A program made the translations under genes and the position numbers. 64,000 nucleotides of DNA, from contig NW_026706280.1 in NCBI RefSeq assembly GCF_029867415.1, positions 124,001 through 188,000 on the forward strand, given 5' to 3'. The stretch comes from Vicia villosa. Taxonomy: Eukaryota > Streptophyta > Magnoliopsida > Fabales > Fabaceae. This document shows, one piece after another, positions 47,655-57,737 of the stretch. The stretch's first letter is position 1; every line of letters starts with the position of its first letter. The notes below the pieces were generated by a model. That model worked only from the letters and a program-made list of their open reading frames with translations, was not told the DNA's origin and made no database searches.

Positions 47655-47815
47655 TGCCTAGGCTTCCTTTTTAGGTTTTCAGCCTACCAGGATAATTATT
47701 ATTTATTTAGTCTCTAATTTTTTCCTGGATCGCCCTTTCAGGTTTTCAATCCACCGAGACGCTCATTTTTTTGCATAAGTCGCCCTTTCAGGTTTTCAAC
47801 TTAGCGAGCTTTTCT
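47655..47815 (-). repeat. Three-copy repeat just after the integrase stop, about 58-bp unit
   Basis: The plus-strand core cgccctttcaggttttcaa occurs twice exactly and once in diverged form (ctttttaggttttcagcc). The nearest copy ends within about 20 bases of the integrase stop codon. It is probably non-coding 3' UTR. Confidence 0.75.
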
Positions 47816-49014
47816 TTAAGCGAAGTACTTTTTGACTATGTCCGCATTTACAGGGTGTGGGAAATCCTCGCCATCCATAGTAGTAAGCAACATGGCTCCG
47901 CCTGAGAATACCTTCTTGATTACAAATAGTCTCTCATAAGTGGAAGTCCACTTGCCCCTGGGGTCGCCTTGTGGTAAGATGATACGTTTGACAACCAAAT
48001 CACCGGTTTGATATGCCTGACTTTTGACTTTCTTGTTGAAGGCTTTGATCATACGTTTCTGATACAACTGACCATGACAAATAGCCGCAAGCCTCTTCTC
48101 ATCAATCAAGTTTATTTGGTCCAACCGAGTCTGAATCCAATCGTCTTCGTCTAGAGCGGCTTCTTTCATAATCCTTAGGGAAGGAATCTGAATTTCAATT
48201 GGAAGAACTGCCTCCATACCATAGACTAAGGAGAATGGAGTTGCCCCTGTTGAAGTACACGCTGATGTGCGATAACCATGAAGAGCAAAAGGTAACATCT
48301 CATGCCAGTCTTTGTAGGTTACTGTCATCTTTTGTATGATTTTCTTGATGTTCTTGTTAGCAGCTTCCACGGCGCCATTCATCTTTGGTCGATATGGAGA
48401 GGAATTATGATGTTTGATCTGGAATGGCGTGCAGAGTTCAGTAATCATCCTGTTGTTTAAATTTGTGCCATTGTCTGTGATGATCCTTTCAGGGATGCCA
48501 TACCGACAAATGAGATTGTGCTTGATAAATCGGGCCACCACATTCTTGGTAACTGAAGCAAACGAAGCTGCCTCTACCCACATTGTGAAGTAGTCAATAG
48601 CGACCAGGATAAAGCGATGTTCGTTGGAGGCAGTAGGCTTGATTTCTCCAATCATATCAATAACCCACATTGCAAAAGGCCAAGGAGCCGTCAGGACGTT
48701 TAATGAGACTGGAGGTACATGTACTTTGTCGGCATATATCTGGCATTTGTGACAAGTTCTGGAGTGATGATGGCAGTCTGTCTCCATGGTAGACCAGTAA
48801 TAACCTGCTCTCAGAATCTTTTTAGCCATTGTATGTCCACTTGAATGAGTACCAAAGGCACCATCGTGTATGTCTTCCATAATCTGTTCCGCTTCTTTCT
48901 TGTTCACACAACGAAGCAAAGTTGAGTCATGGTTGCGTTTGTACAGGATTCCATTACTCAGAAAGAATTTGGCAGCGAATCTTCCTAGAAACTTTCTATC
49001 GTTAATGGATGCCC
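47816..49014 (-). pseudogene. Ogre integrase (end of pol), offset by one frameshift
   Basis: The integrase inserts element cDNA into host DNA. The frame holds the HHCC zinc site (HSSGHTMAKKI... and CHHHSRTCHKCQ), then the catalytic core with VIDMIGE, ITDNGTNLN and GAVEAANKNIKK, so all three acidic residues are present, and a C-terminal region ending VNADIVKKYFA. The only damage I see is upstream: one base is missing near 49012-49015 (run of G on the minus strand), which shifts this part out of the RT-RNase H frame. Taken alone the integrase looks functional. Confidence 0.9.
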
Positions 49015-51286
49015 TTCAGGGTATTCCTGGGTTTTGAGATATCTTTTTACTTCATGGAACCATGGTTTTTCTTCCATTCCTTCGGTATCAATCTCATTGC
49101 AATAGGCTGGTTCATCCTGTCTGTAAATGGTGATCATTGGCGCCTCATTGTCCCACCTGACTTTGAACATAGATGACATGGTAGCTAGGGCATCAGCCAG
49201 TTGATTTTCTTCGCGCGGGATATGTTCAAAAGTGATTTCTTCAAAGTAAGGAATCAAACTCAGCACATATTCTTTGTATGGAATTAGATTCGGGTGCTTC
49301 GTGTCCCATTCCTCTTTGACTTGATAAATTACAAGGGTTGATTCTTCATAGACCTCCAGGAACTTGATTCTCAGATCGATTGCAGCTTTAAGACCCAGAA
49401 TACATGCTTCATACTCGGCTATATTGTTAGTGCAGTTGAAACATAATCTGGAAGTGAATGGTGTATGTCCTCCTGTAGGAGAAATGATCACAGCTCCGAT
49501 GCCATTGCCAAGCGCATTAGAGGCTCCATCAAAAACCATAGTCCATCGGGATCCTGGCTCGGGTCCTTCCTCTGGTCCTGGTTGTTCGTAGTCAGTTACT
49601 AGCATAATGTCTTCATCTGGGAAGTCAAAGTTCAACGCTTGATAATCATCCACTGCTTGATGAGCCAGATGATCAGCTACCACACTTCCTTTGATCGCTT
49701 TTTATGAAGTGTACTAGATGTCATACTCTGTTAAGATCATTTGCCATCTTGCTATTCTTCCAGAAAGAGCAGGTTTTTCGAACACATATTTGATAGGATC
49801 CATTTTGGAGATCAGGAAAGTGGTATGGTTTAGCATATATTGTCTTAGTCGGCGAGCCGCCAATGCCAAGGCACAACAAGTTTTCTCGAGCAGTGAGTAT
49901 TTTGTTTCACAATCGGTAAACTTTTTACTAAGATAGTAGATTGCATGCTCCTTTCAGCCAGACTCGTCATGTTGCCCCAGTACACACCCCATTGAATCTT
50001 CTAATACTGTTAGGTACATTATCAGAGGTCTTCCTTCCACTGGTGGTAACAAGATTGGTGGTTTTTGAAGATATTCTTTGATCTTGTCAAAGGCTAGTTG
50101 GCATTTTTCGTTCCATCTTTCCACTTGATCTTTCTTCAACAGTTTGAAGATTGACACACAAGTAGTAGTCAAATGGGCAATAAATCTGGCTATGTAGTTC
50201 AGACGTTCCAAGAATCCTCTGACTTGTTTCTCGGTACGGGGTATGGGCATTTCTTGAATGGCTTTGACCTTGGCAGGATCAACTTCAATACCCTTGCTGC
50301 TGACGATGAAACCTAAGAGTTTACCGGATCTTACTCCAAAGGTACACTTGTTTGGATTCAGTCGCAACTTGTACTTCTTGAGTCTGTCAAACAGCTTGTG
50401 CAGATGACCCAGATGTTCTTCTTCGGTGTTGGACTTTGCAATCATATAATCGACATAAACCTCTATTTCTTGATGAATCATATCATGGAACAGAGCCACC
50501 ATTGCGCGCTGATATGTTGCTCCTGCATTCTTTAAACCAAAGGGCATCACTTTGTAACAAAAGGTTCCCCAGGGTGTTGTAAAGGTTGTTTTTTCCATGT
50601 CTTCGGGCGCCATCTTGATTTGATTGTAACCGGAGAATCCGTCCATAAAGGAAAATACCTTGCATTGTGCAGTATTGTCAACCAGTACATCGATATGAGG
50701 TAAAGGGAAATCATCTTTGGGAATTGCCCGATTCAGATCTCTGTAGTCTACACACATTCTGACCTTCCCGTCTTTTTTAGGTACAGGCACGATGTTAGCT
50801 ATCCATGGAGGATAACTTACAACTTTTAGAAAGCCAGCGTTGAATTGTTTTTCAACCTCGTCTTTGATCTTCTTGGACATATCGGGCCTACTCCTCCGCA
50901 GTTTATGCTTAACTGGAGTGCTTCCTTCTTTGATTGGCAGACGATGGACCACAATATCCGTGTCAAGGTCAGGCATATCTTCATAGGACCAAGCGAATAT
51001 CTCAATGTAGTCTTGTAACATTTGAATCAGTCTTTGCTTGACACTGTCTTCTAGATCAGCCCCTATCTTGATTTCTTTCTTTTCTTCGTCACTTCCCAGG
51101 TTGATAACTTCAATTGGCTCTTCATGCGGCTGTATAGTCTTTTCTTCTTGTTCTAATAGCCTTGCAAGTTCCCTAGGTACTTCACAATCTTCCTCACTTT
51201 CGTCCTCAGTTTGGTAGATCGGATTTTCAAAGTCATGACTAGCAATAGCAGAATCGTTATTAATAGGATCCAGAGTGAATGTGAAT
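48985..51286 (-). pseudogene. Ogre reverse transcriptase and dual RNase H
   Basis: This is exon 2 of pol. RT motifs run from VPVPKKDGKVRMCVDYRDLN through FSFMDGFSGYNQIKM to the catalytic site, which reads YVDYMIAKS instead of YVDD, so the second Asp is lost. The connection and first RNase H follow (KEHAIYYLSKKFT...). A second, archaeal-type RNase H follows (VFDGASNALGNGIGAVI..., EYEACILGLKAAI), as is typical of the Tat lineage. There its third acidic site reads EES where GDS is usual. Stops: TGA after HDESG (near 49952) and TAG and TAA near 49700-49715. RT would be inactive. Confidence 0.9.
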
Positions 51287-51554
51287 CTGCATTTATTATG
51301 TGGGTGTGTGTAAGAACACATAGCTATTTGAAAATGAATAAAGTAAAGAAAGAAACAAAAAGGATCACAAAATTTGAATATGCAAACGTCCCATGATTTT
51401 ATTGAATGAACATGATCATGATATGACAAACCCTTATAAAAATAACCAGTGTGCTTCGGGCAAGGCACCTGGCTTTTAAGTTCATGGTTCGATAGTACAG
51501 GAACCATTTTTATCTTTGAACATATAAACAACGAAAACAGGAAATTGCATTTAC
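51287..51554 (-). other. Predicted Ogre intron between protease and RT (268 nt)
   Basis: On the minus strand a donor ga|gtaaat lies at 51554 and an acceptor aaatgcag| at 51287, after a T-rich stretch. Joining the two ends completes a GAA codon across the junction and brings the upstream frame (ISFDQ) directly into the downstream frame (FTFTLDPINN) with no shift. Without splicing the upstream frame ends at a TAA at once. A partially spliced intron at this place is established for pea Ogre. An alternative acceptor at caaatag about 30 bases upstream is possible. Confidence 0.75.
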
Positions 51555-51559
51555 TCCTG

Positions 51560-52330
51560 ATCAAAGGAGATAACATCTTCGGCTTCCCAGTTGTTCAATC
51601 CATTGTTGTGAGTAGGGAATATCCTGCTGTTCCAGTTGCAGTTGTCTTCTTCGTCTTCCACAGCATTGACTTCTTTGGTGGTGAAATGAGCTGTTGATCC
51701 TTCAGGATGAGCAAGATACTCTGCTGGATACGAGAGCCCAGGCTGAGATACTTCTGTTGGCTGAGAGAGATACCCGATAAGATTGTCCCATCCAGTTGGG
51801 ATGATGTCTTTGAGGGAGACTTGTGCACTTTGGGTAGTAGTGTACTGCGTCAGAAAATCATTCTCGTTATTTGGTGTCTCCCAGAATTCTTCAGGAGCGA
51901 CAGGGTTTGTGATTGTCATATTATCTTCGAAATGGTTGTCCCATCGAGTTGGGGTGATGTCTTCAATAGCGACTTGCGAGCTCAGGGGAGCGGAATACTT
52001 CACCATAAAGTCATACTTACCACTTGGTTCTCCTAGCGTATCCCAAACTTCTTTCGGACTAGGTGGACTTTGGTATTGCTCAGTAATGGAACTTGTGAAA
52101 CTTTTGCAATCTTCAAACTGATCATCCCATCCAGTTGGGACGATGTCTTCAATGGAAATAAAAGAACTCTGAGGAGCAGTGTACTTCACTAGAAAATCAT
52201 ACCTGCCGCTTGGTTCTCCCAAAGTATCCCAAACTTCCCCTGAAACAGGTGGAACTTCATTTGGATATTGTTGAATAATATGGTTCAAGATCATTCCATC
52301 GTCTTCAATAGCATTCACTCCTTGGCTGAT
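51560..52330 (-). repeat. Protein-level repeat in the protease-RT linker, 3 units of about 60-70 residues
   Basis: Each unit contains EVWDTLGEPSG (or EEFWETPNNEN), YDFLVKYTAP-like sequence, a xSxEDIxPTGWD core and an acidic end. Units 1 and 2 are close; unit 3 is diverged. The repeats lie between protease and the intron donor. Function unknown; they may be a spacer or a binding module. Confidence 0.85.
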
Positions 52331-55092
52331 GAAATGTGACATTAATCCTCCAGAACGAGGACTTTGATCATTCTTCTGAGTTCCATTAGCATAGCCCAGA
52401 CCTAGCTTATCGAACTTGTAAGGCACATCAAGGAGTTGTCCCCATACTGTGCAACCACCCTCTTCGATCACAGCTTTAGCATCTTTGAGAGAAGCCATAG
52501 TTGGAGTTATTTTTGTAGCAGGAGTAGCAGAAATATGTTTGGCAGTAGAGACATCTAGAGGGACCACCTCAAAAGATTGGCAGGGGGTTTCGATGAATTC
52601 GCCATCCATCTCAACATACTTGGAGTTACTCAGGTGGCTAACCACATATTCTTCTTCGCCATAAACTGTGACGACCTTGCCTTTTATCGGATACTTTAAC
52701 TTCTGATGCAAGGTAGAAGTTACAGCGCTTGCCCCATGTATCCAAGGGCGTCCTAGTAATCAGGAGTATGCTAGATGAGTGTCCATCACGTAAAAGGTAG
52801 AATCAAAGATCTGAGAGCCCACTCTGATTGGGAGCTTAACTTCTCCGTATACTGTTCTTGTTGACCCGTCGAAGGCTCTTACCACAACATCGCTTGGTTG
52901 CAACACAACTCCTTCGAAGTCAAGTTTTTCCAGTACTACTTTTGGTAACACATTCAAAGAGGAACCGTTGTCTACCAGCACATGAGACAGAGTGGTGCCG
53001 TTACATTCAATAGAGATGTGCAGGGCTTTATTGTGTTTTTTCCCAGCAGGGGTTAAATCAGCATCAGAGAAACCGAGACCGTTATCTACTGTTAGATTGG
53101 CAACACAATTTTCAAATTGATCGACTGAAATCTCCTGTGGTACATGTGCAGCTTTCAGGAACTTCATCATGGCTTTGGCATGAGCTTCTGAATATTTCAG
53201 CAGAGACAGCAATGAAATCTTTGAAGTAGTGTTCCCTAGTTGTTCGACAATATTGTAATCACTTTTGCAGATGATTTTCAATATTTCCTCCATTTCTTGC
53301 CTCGACGGATCTTCAATAGTGACTTCCACAGGTATTTGAACTGGTTCAACTAGTGGTTCTTTACCTCGAGCGTTGATATCTTGATTAGGAACTGGGACCT
53401 GGACTGGATTAGTAGCAACATTTGGAGAAATTTCTGGTGAAAAGATCCTTCCACTTCTCGTAATCTTACTAGTACCCACAATATTATCAACAGTTGGAGT
53501 AGTAAAATTCATGGCCTCTTCAGTCAAGGTGTCTTGCTTAACTCCGTGGACATAAACATTAATGTCATAACTCCACGGGACAGCTTTGTCTGAGGAGTAT
53601 GGAAATGGAGTCGGATTGGTGATGATTACCGATGCCACTCTGGGTGCAGCAGAAATTTTGAAAGGAGCTTTGGTAGGGATTTTCAATGGTATGTTAGAAA
53701 CCACTGAGACGTCCTCTATCCTCATCCCATTTGAAAAAACTTCGCATAAATCATCCATAGAAGGGAGCTTCTCAAACATAATGATACGACGATCCATCCA
53801 TTTTTGAATTCCTCCTTTCAAATTCTCACACCCATTGGGTAGGTGTGCACAATAAAAGCAATCAGGGTCACATCCTGGGAATAAACCAGCTCGTATTAGC
53901 TTTCTTTTGACTTCAAGGAGCGGAGTTGACAATTCTCTCACATCATAGATATAAACAGTGTCTATGATAGCATTAGCAGTCTTGTCGTGCTTTGGCATAG
54001 GTGCAGTGATGACATTTGGAGTCTCTGGAGGATCGAATTCAATTTCCCCAGCATCTATCATGTCTTGGATATTTTTCAGGGCCCAACAGTGATCTGCGTC
54101 ATGTCCAGGACAGTTGGAATGGTATGCACATGTTGCATCGGGGCGATAACTCGGAGAGGAAGTGTTGACATTCTTTGGAGGATCTTTCAATGTAATCAGA
54201 TTTGCTTTTAACAAGTGCTGCAATGCTTGAGAGATTGGCATATTGATTTTGGTGAAGTTTCTTCTTGGTGCATCTGGTCGACGCGTATACTTCGGCGGTT
54301 GATCTTTTTGAGGTGCAGATGCAGAGATCAGAACAGCCCCCACAGATTGGTGATGCTCACTTTTGCGGCTTTTGTGACTGTGCATTGTATTGACTTCATT
54401 TCTCCCACCGATGGGCCTCTTTGTAGTACCAGAGGAAGAGCCTATTTGAATTTTTCCACTTTGAATACCGCTTTCAACACGCTCTCCAGTTAATATCAGG
54501 TCAGTGAAACCTGACGACGAGCTTCCCAGCAAATGACTGTAGAAAGGGCCAGTTAAAGTGCCCATGAACATGTCAACCAGCTCGCGATCAGATAAGGGTG
54601 GTTGAACCCTTCCAGCTAGATCTCTCCATTTTTGTGCATACTCTTTGAAACTTTCTTTTGGTGCCATAGTCATGCCCCGTAGTTGAGTACGGGTTAGTGC
54701 AAGGTCAGCGTTGTATTGATACTGCTTGTAGAAAGCAGCAGCCAGATCTTCCCAGGTGTGAACTTTTGCACTTTCCAGTTGGTAGTACCACTCGAGTTGT
54801 GTACCCGATAGACTTTCTTGGAAGAAATGAATCGACAATTTGTTATCTGCCGTATGAGGTAGTATCTTCCTCACATAGGACCTTAAATGCAGCTTTGGGC
54901 AAGAGACTCCATCATACTTTGCAAAGACAGGAACTTTGAACTTTGGAGGGATAACAATATCTGAGACGAGTCCAAGATCGTTGAAGTCTAAACCAGGTAT
55001 TTTCTGTATCTCCATAGCTTTCATGCGTTCTTCCAACTGGTGGTATTTGCTATCACCTTGTTCGTCTTCAAAGTGATAATCCTCTTCATCAG

Positions 55093-55094
<2 letters not shown>

Positions 55095-55177
<83 letters not shown>
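55095..55177 (-). repeat. (GA)n microsatellite inside the gag coding frame
   Basis: About 41 GA units on the plus strand are read on the minus strand as alternating Ser-Leu codons in the gag frame. The frame continues unbroken into DEEDYHFEDEQ on one side and from GSAK on the other. A gain or loss of units not divisible by three would shift gag, so the present length is compatible with translation. Confidence 0.95.
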
Positions 55178-55181
<4 letters not shown>

Positions 55182-55695
55182 GCAGAACCCTGGTTGCTGT
55201 GGTTGTCTTCTTGATCACCTTCACCAACTACTTCAGGGATTGGCGCTTTTCTGGGCATCCTGGCTGGGACTTTGACTTTCCTTGCAAGGTGACTTAATCC
55301 TATAGATCCCTTGGGCTTCTTTTTCTTTTTAGTCATCAGGGCTTTCAGTTCTTGTTGCCCCTTTGCTAGTTCCAGAATTGCTATCTGAACTTGGGCGTTC
55401 TGTGCTTCGAAATTCTTGATGCTTGTTTCGGAATCCATCCCTTCTAACTGAAATAAACAGCGAGGAGATGAGAAACCTATCATGTGAACCTGTTATGCAA
55501 TGTTTATGAATGAAATGTATATGCAATGTTTTCAAGGATCTTAGAATTTAAATTTGTTTAAACAAAAGAGAAGCAAACATTTATTAGTCAAACAATTTAT
55601 TTCTTTTTTTTTCTTTTGTCTCTTTTTTTTCTTTTTTTTTCTTTTCTTTGCCTCTTTCGGGCTTACAAGATAAAATAAAGAAAATAAAGGATTCT

Positions 55696-57039
55696 TCAAG
55701 CCTCCCATGGACGCTTTCTCTTTGCTCCCAAGAACGTGTTGATCTGCTGTTGTTCATGGAGTTGTCTGGTGAGCTCCAACACTTTTCGTTCATAGTCTTG
55801 ACAGTGTGCTTTGAAGGTGTCTCTTTCTCCTTTTAGTTGAACCCAAGATTTCTGCAGCTCTTCCAGGTCAGTTGGCATGTCTGGATGTAGAATAACTCGA
55901 GGTTCGACCCCTTCGACTTCTGGCTCAATAGTCATAGGTAGAATAGCGGGATATGGCATGATGAACTTCTGAGCATGAGTACGCACCCATTTGAGGTAAG
56001 GCTCCATGGGAATAGAGTTCCATTGTCCTAAAGTCTTGCTTTCTACTTTGTAGACACTGACCCAAGCATGTATAAACCTTCGTCGATATCTTTGGGAATC
56101 ATCTTCGTAGTCGAACACAATGCCACGGATAATCATGTCATGAGGACCGTTTCTTCGTGCATATCCAAATTGGCGCAAAGCTAAAGAGGGGTTGTAAGTG
56201 ATGCCTCCCCTGATGCCAAGGAGTGGCACATTAGGGTACTCCCCGCAATGGTCAATGAGAGTGATGTCTCTTTGAAAGAAGTTGTTCCACCGGATATCTG
56301 AATGAGACAAAGACATAATCCTGCGAGACCATTGCATCCTTTGCTCGTTTCTTAACACTGATCGGGGAAGGTGTAATGTAAACTATCTAGCCAGTAGTGG
56401 TACACAACACATAAGAGTTCCTCGCTTTTTCATAGTATGAGTGTGTAGAGAATGTAGAATGTCTCCCAGCAAAGTAGGTACCGGATTGCGGTTTAAGAAA
56501 ATATTGATAACATGCACACTTATGAACTGGTCGGGATTAGGGAATAAAACCAACCCATAAATTAAAAGAGCCACAACTTCTTCAAAAGCCTGGTAACGTT
56601 TATCTTTTAATAGTGATCGAGCCTTTCCCATTAAGAACTTAGAAAGTAAACCCTTGACTCCACTCTTTGTTTCCCAATTGGACTCGATTTCTGACTTTCG
56701 TAGATGTAAGGCAGCAGCAATGATTTCAGGTTTTGGAATCTTTTCTAAACCAGTGAAAGGTAATTGATCTCGAACAGGTAACCCAATTAGTTTAGAGAAC
56801 TCTTCCAAGGTGGGTACTAGCTGGTAATCAGGAAATGTAAAACAATGATGCTCGGGATTAAAGAATTGGAACAGGACCCGTATCATGTCTTCTTCAAATT
56901 TTGAGGTAACCAAATGGAGTAGGTGACCGTGCTTTTCAGTGAATTGAGCATTTCTGGGAAATTCTGATATTAAGTCCTTAAGTTCAGATGGTACTGTTGA
57001 GATGTTGATCCGGATATAATCTCTGGTAGCGGGAGCCAT
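55696..57039 (-). pseudogene. Ogre ORF1 (extra ORF upstream of gag)
   Basis: ORF1 is a protein of unknown function found before gag in Ogre. The likely start is the ATG at 57039 (MAPATRDYIRINIS); the frame is open further upstream to 57165. One TAG at 56383-56385, in place of Trp, splits it. The first part has FFNPEHHCFTFPDYQLVPTL and EEFSKLIGLPV, which resembles the plant-mobile-domain fold. The second part has RWNNFFQRD, a DYEDDSQRYRRRFIHAWV segment and a C-terminal coiled coil (LQKSWVQLKGERDTFKAH...). It ends about 210 bases before gag. Confidence 0.8.
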
Positions 57040-57715
57040 TACCTGCAACAACAGAAAAAAGGTAAACTCTTCGATCCTTGAAATGATTAGTGAGAAAATG
57101 ATATGTTTATGATGCTTATGATGTCGTGATGTCAAACATGTGGCACACACAAACAAATCAAACAATAGCCTTAGGTTTAAAGGCTTGCATGAGGTTTATA
57201 TGTGATACCCTCCCCACTGAAGTTGAGTTGGTTTAAACCTGTCTTAAAATAATATTCGGGTTCTATGATCCTTGGAGACAACACTCAATACGGCACTCGG
57301 ATGGCCGATCAAAACATTCCTCGAGGATAACTAACTTCGATCAATTTCAAAGTTAGTCACTTAATAGGCCACAAGTCAAGTTCAACTAAAGGTTCTAAGA
57401 CAAATTAGTGTTTAATGACATTTCGGAAGCCTAACATACTCCTTGATCGTTTTCAAGGGATATCAGTACAGACCAAAGTGTCGCACTAACGGTGACTACC
57501 AGATCAACCGTATCGGTACATGCGGTACAGTTTCCTTGGTCTATTGTCACATACTTAAGGTATCTCGAGATTCGAGTTAGAATCTTTCACACAAGTAAAT
57601 ACCCATACCCAAACAAACCTTTTGAAAAATAAAACAATCAAGACAAGCAATTGAAAACATCGAAGTGATCTAAACTCTAAGGTAACCCCTTTTGAAAACA
57701 TTTTGTTTTTTTAAG
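57040..57715 (-). mobile_element. Ogre 5' leader
   Basis: Non-coding leader between primer site and ORF1. Directly before the ORF1 ATG the minus strand reads ttgttgcaggtaatgg, an acceptor-like context, so the leader might also be spliced. Nothing else is recognisable in it. Confidence 0.7.
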
Positions 57716-57733
57716 TCCCCAGCAGAGTCGCCA
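57716..57733 (-). other. Ogre primer binding site (tRNA-Arg type)
   Basis: The minus strand reads tggcgactctgctgggga four bases after the LTR end (gacgaca). It differs by one base from the site at 11170-11187. Ogre elements are known to use a tRNA-Arg primer. Confidence 0.88.
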
Positions 57734-57737
57734 GTTT

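Larger units (their letters stand above)
45842..47815 (-). mobile_element. Ogre 3' UTR with polypurine tract
   Basis: The 2-kb non-coding region lies between the integrase stop and the 3' LTR. It contains the polypurine tract gattgaataggggcaac (45842-45859, minus), a tandem repeat at 46090-46500 and a shorter one at 47655-47815. Between them, 46501-47654 holds scattered tgttgggga words but no gene. Hypervariable repeats in this part are characteristic of Ogre. Confidence 0.85.
51555..55483 (-). pseudogene. Ogre gag-protease with repeat-bearing linker (exon 1 of pol)
   Basis: The frame starts MIGFSSPRCLFQLEG (a later start at MDSETSIKNFEAQ is equally possible). It holds a Ser-Leu tract (residues about 105-131), the gag core (KYDGVSCPKLHLRSYVRKIL..., WYYQLESAKVHTWEDLA, FKEYAQKWRDLAGRVQPPL), Cys/His groups (CAYHSNCPGHDADHC and CDPDCFYC) and an aspartic protease (HVLVDNGSSLNVLP, active Asp near residue 838). 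A TGA at 52760-52762, in place of a Cys codon, splits it. The continuation (16 codons, then 386) is in the same frame and holds three 60-residue repeats. It makes the particle protein and its processing enzyme. Confidence 0.88.

Noticed and set aside
51707..52121. Plus-strand frames opposite the protease-RT linker
   Set aside because: They are antisense shadows of the repeat-bearing gag-pol frame.
55021..55297. Arg-Glu repeat frame on the plus strand
   Set aside because: It is the antisense of the GA tract within Ogre gag; the gag frame explains the region.
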